A model generated the notes under the pieces. That model saw only the letters and a program-made list of their open reading frames with translations, searched no databases and was not told the DNA's origin. Below are positions 50,906-59,614 of a stretch of DNA of 64,000 nucleotides, in pieces (position 1 is the stretch's first letter; the number at the start of each line of letters is the position of its first letter). The position numbers and the translations under genes are program-made. The stretch is from Corynebacterium uberis (GTDB lineage Bacteria; Actinomycetota; Actinomycetes; Mycobacteriales; Mycobacteriaceae): NCBI RefSeq assembly GCF_020616335.1, contig NZ_CP085051.1, positions 186,001-250,000 on the forward strand, written 5' to 3'.

Positions 50906-50941
50906 ACTCTAACGAGTCCCGCGCACCCAAGTCACTATGGT
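50906..50941. promoter_or_regulatory. Back-to-back promoters of cyaB and holB
   Basis: The -10 box of cyaB (TAGAGT on the minus strand, 50906-50911) and of holB (TATGGT, 50936-50941) are 24 bases apart and point away from each other. The -35 regions must overlap. Confidence 0.55.
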
Positions 50942-50948
50942 TGGTGGC

Positions 50949-52157
50949 GTGAGTTCCACCCCGCGCAGCGTCGCCGAGCAGCTTTCCGACGCCCCCCTCG
51001 TCCGCGACACCATTCTCGCCGCGGCCAGCGCAGCCCGCGACGGGTCCTCCGGTGCGATGACGCACTCCTGGGTGTTTACCGGCGCACCCGGCTCGGGGCG
51101 GGCCCAAGCCGCCCTCGCCTTCGCCGCCGCCCTCGAATGCACCGGGCCGCAGCCCGGGTGCGGGCACTGCCCCGACTGCCGCGCCGTGCTGGAGGGCGCG
51201 CACACGGACGTGGTGCGCGTGGTGCCGCAGGCGCTGAGCATCGGGGTGGACTTTGTGCGCGAGACCATCATCGCAGGCGCGCACCGCATGCCCACCACCG
51301 CCCGCTGGCGGGTGCTCATCATCGAAGACGCGGACCGGCTGTCCGCCTCCGCGGCGGACGCGCTGCTCAAGACGGTCGAGGAGCCCCCGGAGCGCACCGT
51401 CATCATCTTCTGCGCCCCGTCGACCGACCCGCTGGACTTTTCCACCACGCTGAACTCCCGTTGCCGCCACGTCTACGTGCCCACCCCCTCGGTGGAGGAG
51501 ATCGTGCGCATCCTCGTCGAGGAGGAGCACGCCACCGAGGCCGATGCGCGCCTGGCGGCCCACGCCTCCCTGCGCCACATCGGCCGGGCCCGCCGCCTGG
51601 TCACCACCCCCACCATGCAGCGCCGCCGCGCCGCCGTGCTCAACTTGGCGGAGCTGATCACCCACGGCGACACCGCCTTCCAGGCCATGTATTCCCTGGT
51701 CAAGGCCATAGACAAGGAGGCGGAGGAGGAGTACGCGCAGGCCGATGAGCAGGAGCGGCACAACCTGGAGCGCTCGCTGGGCTTGGGCGGGCGCGGGCGG
51801 GGCGCGCAGAAGGCGGCGCGCGGGTCGGCGGGCGCGCTCAAGGAGTTAGAAAAGCAGCAGAAACTGCGGCTGACCCGGCGTCGCCGCGACGTCCTGGACC
51901 TGGCGCTGGTGGACCTGGCGGGCCTCTACCGCGATGCGCTGATGGTTGCGGTCGGCGCGGCCGGAACCGTCGCGCCGATCCACCCGGATTTTGCGCCCCT
52001 GGCCGACGAGCTGGCCGCCGAGGTCGGCGAGCAGGGCCTTGTTGCCTGCCTCGACGCGGTGGCGATCTGCCGCGGCCACGTGCGCGACAACGTCACCCCG
52101 ACGATTGCCACCGACGGCCTGGTGGGGCGCTTGCGCCTGGCGTATAAGGCGCACTGA
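50949..52157 (+). CDS. holB: DNA polymerase III subunit delta'
   Basis: A 402-residue clamp-loader subunit. The P-loop is changed to GAPGSGRAQAA (no lysine), as expected for the non-ATP-binding delta' subunit. A zinc module with GCGHCPDC, the sensor-like LLKTVEEPPERTVIIF and the C-terminal collar domain are present. GTG 50949 is chosen because TATGGT lies 7 bases upstream; no binding site exists. The order topA - cyclase - holB - tRNA-Thr matches mycobacteria. Confidence 0.92.
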   Translation: MSSTPRSVAEQLSDAPLVRDTILAAASAARDGSSGAMTHSWVFTGAPGSGRAQAALAFAAALECTGPQPGCGHCPDCRAVLEGAHTDVVRVVPQALSIGVDFVRETIIAGAHRMPTTARWRVLIIEDADRLSASAADALLKTVEEPPERTVIIFCAPSTDPLDFSTTLNSRCRHVYVPTPSVEEIVRILVEEEHATEADARLAAHASLRHIGRARRLVTTPTMQRRRAAVLNLAELITHGDTAFQAMYSLVKAIDKEAEEEYAQADEQERHNLERSLGLGGRGRGAQKAARGSAGALKELEKQQKLRLTRRRRDVLDLALVDLAGLYRDALMVAVGAAGTVAPIHPDFAPLADELAAEVGEQGLVACLDAVAICRGHVRDNVTPTIATDGLVGRLRLAYKAH

Positions 52158-52244
52158 ACTGCGGTTTTGTGTCCCACTGTGGGGCATCCGGTACACTGAC
52201 CACCGGCTTGAGACTTGGCTATGGTGCCCAAGCCTCTTGCCCCC

Positions 52245-52320
52245 GCCGCCTTAGCTCAGTCGGTAGAGCGATTCACTCGTAATGAATAGGTCGCGAGTTC
52301 GATTCTCGCAGGCGGCTCCA
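52245..52320 (+). tRNA. tRNA-Thr (anticodon CGT)
   Basis: The acceptor stem GCCGCCT/AGGCGGC, D arm GCTC/GAGC, anticodon stem ATTCA/TGAAT with loop CTCGTAA, T arm GCGAG/CTCGC and encoded TCCA end form a complete cloverleaf. The anticodon reads ACG. Confidence 0.97.
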
Positions 52321-52327
52321 CTTTTTT

Positions 52328-52340
52328 GCTTATCGACGCC
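52328..52340 (-). repeat. Dispersed 13-mer, copy 8
   Basis: Exact copy 8 bases after the tRNA-Thr end, directly after a run of six T. Confidence 0.85.
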
Positions 52341-52359
52341 CCCCGCGGGGCCTCACCAC

Positions 52360-52394
52360 GACCGGTAGCGCTGCGCCCGCCGCCGGTCTTTTTT
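52360..52394 (+). terminator. Intrinsic terminator after tRNA-Thr
   Basis: GACCGG at 52360-52365 pairs with CCGGTC at 52383-52388, followed by TTTTTT. Confidence 0.8.
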
Positions 52395-52405
52395 GTTGCG
52401 CGTCC

Positions 52406-53002
52406 TCACGCCCGCTGGCTGCGCAGGGAGCGGCTGACCCCCTCCAGGGCGCGTCGCACGGTGCCCACGAACACCCCGCCGGTGACCAGCAGGGCGAGCG
52501 CGGGGGCCGCGGCGGCCACCGGCTGGCGGCGGCCGGGGGAGGCGGCGTCGCGCAGCGCGGCCAGGGCGGACAGAATCACCAGGGTGTCCAGCCCCAGGGT
52601 GGTGGCTGCGGCGGTGACCTGCGCGCCGGGCTCACTGCGGCGCGCCACCACCGCCGAGGGCACGGCCGCCACGGCACTCACGCCCAGCCACGTGGCTGCC
52701 GCCACCCGCCCGGATGCGTACTTCTTGGCCCGTCCGCCCAGGGTCCACTGGGTGGCGGCCCGCGGGTGGCGGGCCAGCAGCGCCGACGTCGCAGCGGCCG
52801 CGGCCGTGGCGGCCCACGGGCTCCAGCGCACTACCTTCCGGGTGGATTCCGGGATGTAGGCCTCCAGGTCCGGGAGGGAATCGTCGGGGCGGATGAGCCC
52901 CAGTTTGACTGCCACGGCGCCGAAATTGAGGTCCCAGCCGATGCCGTAGGTGCGGGGGACAAACCAGGAGGGGTTTTCTGGCTGGAAGTTGCGCGATGTC
53001 AT
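52406..53002 (-). CDS. DUF5808-type membrane protein
   Basis: A 198-residue protein. The N-terminal FVPRTYGIGWDLNFGAVAVK resembles the DUF5808 domain, followed by about four membrane segments (WAATAAAAATSALL and later PALALLVTGGVFVGTV). AAAGGA lies before the ATG. It overlaps the padR stop (ATGA), so the PadR regulator and this membrane protein form one operon. Function unknown; a link to envelope stress is only a guess. Confidence 0.75.
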   Translation of the reverse strand: MTSRNFQPENPSWFVPRTYGIGWDLNFGAVAVKLGLIRPDDSLPDLEAYIPESTRKVVRWSPWAATAAAAATSALLARHPRAATQWTLGGRAKKYASGRVAAATWLGVSAVAAVPSAVVARRSEPGAQVTAAATTLGLDTLVILSALAALRDAASPGRRQPVAAAAPALALLVTGGVFVGTVRRALEGVSRSLRSQRA

Positions 53003-53334
53003 TGTTGTGGTCCTTTCAGTGCGTGGGTGACGGCTGCGGACAGCCGCTCCCATTCGGTAGTCAGGTGGATGAGCCGGGTACGCCCAGCGGGGCTGAGCTC
53101 GTAGACCTTTCGGGGCGGCCCGGCCGGGGATTCTTCCCAGCTGGTGTGGAGCAGGCCGGCCGTGCGGAGGCGGTTGAGCAGGGGATAGACGGTGCCTTGG
53201 GTGACTTCAAGGCCGGTGTCGATTCGTAGGCGTTCGAGGAGCTGGCCGCCGTAGGAGGGGGATTGGGCTAGAAGGCCAAGGGTGATCAGTTCGAGTGCGC
53301 CCTTGCGCAGTTGGGACTCCGATCGAGCAACCAT
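52999..53334 (-). CDS. PadR-family transcriptional regulator
   Basis: A 111-residue winged-helix repressor: ALELITLGLLAQSPSYGGQL, then LEVTQGTVYPLLNRLRTAGL (recognition helix and wing), then SPAGPPRKVYELSPAGRTRL. It is the short PadR subtype that dimerises through the C-terminal helix. ATG 53334 is 7 bases after TACTAT, and a perfect 7-bp inverted repeat (53335-53358) covers this promoter, so it likely represses itself. Confidence 0.88.
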   Translation of the reverse strand: MVARSESQLRKGALELITLGLLAQSPSYGGQLLERLRIDTGLEVTQGTVYPLLNRLRTAGLLHTSWEESPAGPPRKVYELSPAGRTRLIHLTTEWERLSAAVTHALKGPQQ

Positions 53335-53358
53335 GCAATACATAGTACCCGGTATTGC
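53335..53358. promoter_or_regulatory. Putative PadR operator
   Basis: GCAATAC (53335-53341) and GTATTGC (53352-53358) form a perfect inverted repeat with a 10-base spacer, overlapping the padR -10 box and start codon. Confidence 0.55.
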
Positions 53359-53367
53359 CCAGCCGGA

Positions 53368-53406
53368 GGGGGAGTGGGGGCGGGGAGTGGGGGCAGGGGG
53401 CTGGGG
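53368..53406 (+). other. G-run cluster (possible G-quadruplex)
   Basis: Six runs of four or five G separated by one to three bases lie between the padR operator and the next promoter. Confidence 0.5.
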
Positions 53407-53450
53407 CGCTGCCGCCGCGCGCACCTCCCACCCCCTACTGAACCCCATTT

Positions 53451-53471
53451 TCAATAACAGCATGTTATTGA
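53451..53471. promoter_or_regulatory. Perfect 21-bp palindromic element before the dehydrogenase operon
   Basis: TCAATAACA (53451-53459) and TGTTATTGA (53463-53471) flank GCA. It overlaps TTGACA (53468-53473) and lies just before TAGGCT (53481-53486), a likely -10 box. It is a strong operator candidate. Confidence 0.65.
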
Positions 53472-53537
53472 CAATCCAGTTAGGCTCGCGGGAAGAGGAA
53501 CAACACCCCCCAACCCACACCAAAGGAGCCCCCACCC

Positions 53538-54632
53538 ATGTCTGAGACCGTGACCGGAATCATCGCCCGCTCCAAGGGCGCCGAGGTCGAGCAGGTGCCC
53601 GTGGTCATCCCGGATCCCGGCCCGCGCGACGTCATCGTGCGCATCCAGGCGTGCGGGGTGTGCCACACGGATCTGGCCTACCGCGACGGCGACATCGAGG
53701 ACGCCTACCCCTTCCTGCTCGGCCACGAGGCCGCCGGCATCGTGGAGACGGTGGGCGAGCGGGTCACCCACGTGGCCGAAGGCGACTTTGTGGTGCTCAA
53801 TTGGCGCGCCGTGTGCGGCGAGTGCCGGGCGTGCCGCCGCGGGGAGCCGCAGTACTGCTTTGCCACCTTCAACGCGAGCGCCGCAATGACCCTGGAGGAC
53901 GGCACGGAGCTGACCCCGGCGCTGGGCATCGGGGCCTTCGCCGAAAAGACGCTCGTCCACGAGGGCCAGTGCACCAAGGTCAACCCGCAGGAAGACCCGG
54001 CCGCGGCGGGCCTGCTCGGCTGCGGGATCATGGCGGGCCTGGGCGCGGCCGTCAACACCGCGGGCATCAAGCGCGGCGAGTCCGTGGCGGTGTTCGGCTG
54101 CGGCGGCGTGGGCGGTGCTGCGGTGGCGGGTGCGCACCTGAACAATGCCACCCGCATTATCGCGGTGGACGTCGATAAGCGGAAGCTGGAGTGGGCGCGC
54201 GAGCTGGGGGCGACGCACACGATCGACTCGAAGGACTTGAGCGAACAGGAGGTCATCGACCAGGTCCGCGAGCTGACCGACGGCTTCGGCCCGGATGTCA
54301 CCATCGATGCGGTGGGCATCCAGCCGACGTGGCGCCAGGCGTTCTACTCGCGCGACCTGGCGGGCCGGATGGTCATGGTGGGGGTGCCCAACCTGACGGA
54401 TCACATCGACATTCCGGCCATCGATTTCTACTCGCGCGGCGGCTCGCTGCGCCCGGCATGGTACGGCGACTGCCTGCCGGAGCGAGACTTCCCGGCGCTG
54501 GTAGACCTGCACCTGGAGGGCCGGTTCCCGCTGGATCGCTTCGTCTCTGAGCGCATCGGCCTCGGCGAGGTGGAACGGGCCTTTGCCACCATGAAGGCCG
54601 GCGAGGTGCTGCGCAGCGTGGTGGTGCTCTAA
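53538..54632 (+). CDS. adhE: S-(hydroxymethyl)mycothiol dehydrogenase (formaldehyde detoxification)
   Basis: A 364-residue zinc-dependent alcohol dehydrogenase family enzyme. Catalytic zinc ligands are in [11 protein letters not shown] and GHEAAG; the structural zinc site is [15 protein letters not shown]; the NAD loop is [14 protein letters not shown]. It oxidises the adduct of formaldehyde and mycothiol. In C. glutamicum this gene (adhE/fadH) is followed by the same hydrolase gene (recalled). AAAGGAGCC precedes the ATG. Confidence 0.92.
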   Translation: MSETVTGIIARSKGAEVEQVPVVIPDPGPRDVIVRIQACGVCHTDLAYRDGDIEDAYPFLLGHEAAGIVETVGERVTHVAEGDFVVLNWRAVCGECRACRRGEPQYCFATFNASAAMTLEDGTELTPALGIGAFAEKTLVHEGQCTKVNPQEDPAAAGLLGCGIMAGLGAAVNTAGIKRGESVAVFGCGGVGGAAVAGAHLNNATRIIAVDVDKRKLEWARELGATHTIDSKDLSEQEVIDQVRELTDGFGPDVTIDAVGIQPTWRQAFYSRDLAGRMVMVGVPNLTDHIDIPAIDFYSRGGSLRPAWYGDCLPERDFPALVDLHLEGRFPLDRFVSERIGLGEVERAFATMKAGEVLRSVVVL

Positions 54633-55252
54633 TGCGCATCGATCACGTAGTCACCCACGGCATCTTCGCCCTTGACGGCGGGCAGTGGGAAGTAGACAAC
54701 AACATCTGGATCCTCGGCAACGACCGGGAGGTCTACGTCATCGACGCCGCCCACGACGCCGACCCCATCGTCGACGCGGTCGCCGGCCGCACCGTCAAAG
54801 GCATCCTGTGCACCCACGGGCACAATGACCACATCAACGTCGCCGCCGAACTGTCCACGCGTGTCGACGCCCCCATCTACCTCCACCCCGGCGACGACAT
54901 GCTGTGGCGCGACACCCTCCCGGAGGTCCCCCACGAAGACCTCGCCGACGGGCAGCTCTTCCACATCGACGGCGCGGACCTGCGGGTGCTCAACACCCCC
55001 GGCCACTCGCCCGGATCCTGCTGCCTCTACCTGCCGGAAGCCGGCGAACTGTTCTCCGGCGACACCCTCTTCCAGGGCGGGCCCGGGGCGACGGGGCGCA
55101 GCTACTCCTCCTTTGACACGATCATCGATTCGCTGCGCACCCGCCTGCTGGACCTGCCCGCAGAAACAATCGTGCGCACCGGGCACGGCGACCACACCAC
55201 CGTCGGGGCGGAGGCCCCACACCTGGAGGAGTGGATCCGCCGGGGGTACTAA
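54632..55252 (+). CDS. Metallo-beta-lactamase-fold hydrolase linked to the mycothiol pathway
   Basis: A 206-residue hydrolase with THGHNDHINVAAEL, TPGHSPGSCC, FSGDTLF and GHGDHT metal motifs, glyoxalase II type. The ATG overlaps the dehydrogenase stop (TAATG). It probably cleaves the formyl- or acyl-mycothiol product and regenerates mycothiol; this is inference from its coupling. Confidence 0.88.
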   Translation: MRIDHVVTHGIFALDGGQWEVDNNIWILGNDREVYVIDAAHDADPIVDAVAGRTVKGILCTHGHNDHINVAAELSTRVDAPIYLHPGDDMLWRDTLPEVPHEDLADGQLFHIDGADLRVLNTPGHSPGSCCLYLPEAGELFSGDTLFQGGPGATGRSYSSFDTIIDSLRTRLLDLPAETIVRTGHGDHTTVGAEAPHLEEWIRRGY

Positions 55253-56236
<984 letters not shown>

Positions 56237-56253
56237 CAGGGGGGCAGGGCGCC

Positions 56254-56285
56254 GCTCGGGCTTACTGCTGCTCGGGCTTACTGCT
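56254..56285. repeat. Tandem duplication, 16 bp x 2, across a stop codon
   Basis: GCTCGGGCTTACTGCT occurs twice head to tail. The second copy contains the TAA stop of the minus-strand DsbA-like gene (56278-56280), and the first copy repeats that stop outside the gene. Confidence 0.85.
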
Positions 56286-57582
56286 GCTCGGCCGGGGCGG
56301 GCGCATCCGCGGCGGGCGCGGGGGCCTCGTGCTGCTCGCCGGCGGGCTTGTCAGCCGGCTTCTCGGCAGGCTTGTCAGCGGCCTTGTCTGCTGCCTTGTC
56401 CTTGGCCGCCGGGGCCTCCGGCAGCTTCGGAGTCTCGCCGCGCAGGCCCTGCTCGATGAGGTCCTTGAAGGTGTCATAGTCGGGCAGGTTCGGCAGGAAG
56501 GTGCCGTTGATAATGAAGGTTGGCGTGCCGGAGATGCCGAACGCCGAGCCGTAGATCAGGGCGTTGGTGGCCACGGAGGCGTAGGTGCCGTCTTCAATCT
56601 CCTTGCGGAAGCGGTCCAGGTCGCTCACCCCGGCGTCCTTGGCAAACGCCACATACTTGTCAATGTCATTCTTGGGGTGCCCGGAAGCGCCTTCGCCGTG
56701 GTAGACGGCGTTCTTGAACTCCCAGAACTTGCCCTGGGCGGCGGCGGCGCGCCCCGCCTGCACACCGAGTGCGGAGGACTCGTTGACAATGGGCATGTCA
56801 TTCCACTCCAGGCGCACCTTCCCGGCGTTGACATAGTCCTCGATGATCTTCGGCTCGACGTCCGTGTCAAACTTGGCGCACACCGGGCATTCCAGGTCAG
56901 AGAAGTAGGAGATGACCACGGGGGCGTCCTTCTCACCAATCGCCAGCGGGTCGCCGTCGAGGCGGCGGTGCATGTCATTGGGCTCGTGGAGCATGCGCAC
57001 CGCGCCGACCTGGGAGGCGGCATCCTGGGCGATCTGCTGCTTGTGCCCGCTATTTTGGCCCAGGAAGTAGCCGCCGATGCCAGCAGCCAGGATGAGTACC
57101 AGCCCGCCTGCGACGATGGGGGCGATCTTGTTGGTCTTGCGCGCGCCGGCCTCTGCGGCGGCGGGGGAGTCAGGAGCCGGATCAGCAGCAGGGTCAGCCT
57201 CCGGGGCGGCCTGCCCGGTGACGGCCGGAGCCTCGACGGTGGGTGCCTCGGCGGGGGCCTCGGTGGGCGCCTCGGTGGACCGGCCGGCGTTGTCGGACAG
57301 GTCCGTGTCCTGGGCGGCGGGGGTCAGATCCTCGTGGGCGCCGGCGACCTGCGCGGCGTTGGCTCCTTGGTCGCCGGCGACGGCCTTCGCGTCTGCGCTG
57401 GGCTCCGCGGCCTGCGAAGCCTTCGAGACCTCAGACGCCTCCGGGGTCTCAGACACCTGAGGCGAATCCGTGGAGTCCGCTACCTTCGGGGCCTCCGGCG
57501 TGTCTGGGGTGCGCTGGAGGCGGGAGGAGCTGCCGGTCTTCTTTTCCGGTTCGTTGGGCTGGTCGGGGGTGCTATCAGACAT
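56278..57582 (-). CDS. DsbA-like thioredoxin-fold protein with long disordered tails
   Basis: 434 residues. A long acidic, low-complexity cytosolic N-terminus (about 150 residues; EVSKASQAAEPSADAKAVAG) precedes one membrane segment (IAPIVAGGLVLILAAGIGGY). The outer DsbA/DsbG-like domain has the redox site LECPVCAKF and the cis-proline region SGTPTFII. The C-terminal tail is built of Lys-Pro-Ala-Asp repeats. It should introduce disulfides into exported proteins. ATG 57582 follows GGAGGG. Confidence 0.88.
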   Translation of the reverse strand: MSDSTPDQPNEPEKKTGSSSRLQRTPDTPEAPKVADSTDSPQVSETPEASEVSKASQAAEPSADAKAVAGDQGANAAQVAGAHEDLTPAAQDTDLSDNAGRSTEAPTEAPAEAPTVEAPAVTGQAAPEADPAADPAPDSPAAAEAGARKTNKIAPIVAGGLVLILAAGIGGYFLGQNSGHKQQIAQDAASQVGAVRMLHEPNDMHRRLDGDPLAIGEKDAPVVISYFSDLECPVCAKFDTDVEPKIIEDYVNAGKVRLEWNDMPIVNESSALGVQAGRAAAAQGKFWEFKNAVYHGEGASGHPKNDIDKYVAFAKDAGVSDLDRFRKEIEDGTYASVATNALIYGSAFGISGTPTFIINGTFLPNLPDYDTFKDLIEQGLRGETPKLPEAPAAKDKAADKAADKPAEKPADKPAGEQHEAPAPAADAPAPAEQQ

Positions 57583-57653
57583 GGGGATCCCTCCGGATCG
57601 GGTGTCGCGGCTATGGTCGTCCCCGAGTCTAACCACGCGGCGTGGCGGCGCGG

Positions 57654-58013
57654 CTAGCGGCCCGCCTGGGTGGTGTTTTCCGGCGGGATTGCGTTTTGGA
57701 GGGCCACGGCGCGGGCGAGCCGGGCGTAGCGCAGTTCTTGTTCCCGGAAGCGCACGTAGGTGGACATGGTGGTGAACATGAAGGCGACGACGAGCCCGTA
57801 GAGCAGCAGGTCGGTGCCGCGGTCAACGCCGAGCGCGTTGGCTAGGACGGTGAGGTCGTCGGGGCGCAGCACGGCCCAGATGCACACGAGGATGAACACC
57901 AGGAACAGCAGTTTGACGCTGGCTTTGGCGCGGGCTTTGCGCCGGTGGCTGATGAAGTACCAGACCAGGGCGATGGTGGCTAGCAGCAGTAGGGTTTGGA
58001 TGATGGAGCTCAT
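57654..58013 (-). CDS. DUF2304 membrane protein
   Basis: A 119-residue protein with three membrane segments and the arrangement FLVFILVCIWAVLRPDDLTV, then a YGLVVAFMFTTMSTYVRFRE turn and a charged helix, typical of DUF2304. These proteins commonly sit with a dolichyl-phosphate-mannose-synthase-like transferase. Its ATG overlaps the stop of that transferase gene (ATGA). Confidence 0.85.
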   Translation of the reverse strand: MSSIIQTLLLLATIALVWYFISHRRKARAKASVKLLFLVFILVCIWAVLRPDDLTVLANALGVDRGTDLLLYGLVVAFMFTTMSTYVRFREQELRYARLARAVALQNAIPPENTTQAGR

Positions 58014-58759
58014 GGCAGCCTCTTGCTCAGTAGTTCGTCAGCCAGGATGTTCACGCCGTTGAAGAGGGACTGGCCTTTGCTCATGGAGTATTCGGTGTAG
58101 AGGATTTCTACGGGTTCTTCTCCGACGCGCCAGCCGCAGGTGTCCATGAGTGCCACAAATTCGGAGGCGTGGGACATGCCGTTCATGCGGAGGTTGAGGG
58201 AGTCTGCGACGGTGCGGTTGAAGGCGCGTAGGCCGTTGTGGGCGTCAGTCAGCCCGAGGCGGCGGGTGCGCGGGGAGAGCGCCACGACCGTTTTGAGCAC
58301 GATCCTTTTGAGCAGGGGTACCTGGTCGTCTTCGGTTTTGGGCCGGCCGAAGCGGGTGCCCACCACGATGTCCAGGGGCTCGGTGCGCAGCCGGTTGACC
58401 ATGCGGATGACGTCGGCGACTTGGTGTTGGCCGTCGGCGTCGAAGGTGACAAAGTAGCGGGCGCCGGGCTGGGCGCGGGCGTATTCCACGCCGGTTTGGA
58501 TGGCGGCGCCTTGGCCCAGGTTGACGGGGTGGTTGACCAGGTGGGCGCCGGCGGCGTGGATGGCGGCGGCGGAGTTGTCGGCGGAGCCGTCGTTGACGGC
58601 AACGATGTTGGGGAAGGTGGCCCGTGCCTGGGTGATGACGTCCCCGATGACGGTGCCTTCGTTGTAGCAGGGCACCACCAGCCAGGTGTCATCCCAGGTT
58701 GCTGCTGGGGTAGCGGTGGAGTCCCCGGGGGTGGCTGCGGGGCGGAAATCGGCGTTCAT
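58010..58759 (-). CDS. Family 2 glycosyltransferase (polyprenyl-phosphate sugar synthase-like)
   Basis: A 249-residue GT-A enzyme. VVPCYNEGTVIGDVI, VNDGSADNSAAAI and TFDADGQHQVADVI give the nucleotide-sugar and metal-binding residues. The fold and neighbours (DUF2304) suggest transfer of a sugar from a nucleotide to polyprenyl phosphate at the membrane. It lies 7 bases after the next transferase. Confidence 0.9.
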   Translation of the reverse strand: MNADFRPAATPGDSTATPAATWDDTWLVVPCYNEGTVIGDVITQARATFPNIVAVNDGSADNSAAAIHAAGAHLVNHPVNLGQGAAIQTGVEYARAQPGARYFVTFDADGQHQVADVIRMVNRLRTEPLDIVVGTRFGRPKTEDDQVPLLKRIVLKTVVALSPRTRRLGLTDAHNGLRAFNRTVADSLNLRMNGMSHASEFVALMDTCGWRVGEEPVEILYTEYSMSKGQSLFNGVNILADELLSKRLP

Positions 58760-58766
58760 TATGCAC

Positions 58767-59603
58767 TCATGCTAGCGGGTGGGGGTGTGAGCGGTGGAAA
58801 AGACATGAATAAGCGCGACGTAATGCGCGCCGCGGCAGCAGCCGGTAGGCGGTGCGGACCAGGAAGTTGAGGGCCGCGCGGGGTTTGCCGATCATCCCGT
58901 AGGACACCAGGTTGGATTGCATGCGCGCCTCGGCGGCGAGCATGTCGCGCCCGGTGCGGCGGTCAAACTGGGCGTCGTCGACGCGGAAGTAGGTCAGCGC
59001 CTCGGGCAGGTTGTGCAGGTGGGCGCCGGTGGCCAGGGCGCGGGCGAAGAGGTCATAGTCTTCCATGTGGTGGACGTCGCGGTAGCCGCCGGCGCGGCGC
59101 ACGGCGTCGGTGCGCATCATCACGGACGGGTTGTTGATCGGCGAGTTCCAGCGTGCGTACCGTGCGATGTCGCGGTGCTGTTCCGGGAGGCGTCGATAAG
59201 CGGTGACCTGGGTGGGGTCGGTGTGGAACTCGGCGAGCGCGGTGCCCAGGATGTCCGTGTCCGGGTGCGCGGCAAAGTAGTCCAGCTGCTGGGCAAAGCG
59301 GGTGGGCGCGGCGATGTCATCGGCGTCGAGGCGGGCGACAAACTCCTGGTCAATGGCCTCCATGCCGGCTGCGGCGGCGGGCCCGGCCCCCTGGTTGTGG
59401 GGCAGCCGGATGAGCTGCGTGTGGGCGTCCGCGGCGGCGTGCTCGGCGATGACCTCCTCCAGCTGCGGGGTCAGCGGCCCGTCGGCGACGATGACGGTGC
59501 GGTCAGCGGGGCGGGTCTGGTCGCGCAGGGACGCCAGGCAGGCGCGCAGCTGATCCGGCTCGATGCGGTGGTAAACGGTCACCAGGACCCCCAGGGTTGC
59601 CAT
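58767..59603 (-). CDS. Family 2 glycosyltransferase (rhamnosyl/galactosyl type)
   Basis: A 278-residue transferase with LVTVYHRIEPDQLRACLASL, ARLDADDIAAPTRF (DxD-type metal motif) and HHMEDYDLFARAL (catalytic base region). The acceptor sugar is unknown. One exact copy of the 13-mer falls inside it (AYRRLP). It lies between the polyprenyl transferase and the flippase-like gene in one direction. Confidence 0.9.
   Translation of the reverse strand: MATLGVLVTVYHRIEPDQLRACLASLRDQTRPADRTVIVADGPLTPQLEEVIAEHAAADAHTQLIRLPHNQGAGPAAAAGMEAIDQEFVARLDADDIAAPTRFAQQLDYFAAHPDTDILGTALAEFHTDPTQVTAYRRLPEQHRDIARYARWNSPINNPSVMMRTDAVRRAGGYRDVHHMEDYDLFARALATGAHLHNLPEALTYFRVDDAQFDRRTGRDMLAAEARMQSNLVSYGMIGKPRAALNFLVRTAYRLLPRRALRRAYSCLFHRSHPHPLA
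59189..59201 (+). repeat. Dispersed 13-mer, copy 9
   Basis: Exact copy within the transferase gene. Here the coding strand reads it in a different phase (AYRRL), so the motif is not kept for one peptide. Confidence 0.8.
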
Positions 59604-59614
59604 GGCACCGTATC

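Noticed and set aside
50949-52157. Inactivated holB because the P-loop lacks lysine
   Set aside because: A changed P-loop is normal for the delta' subunit.
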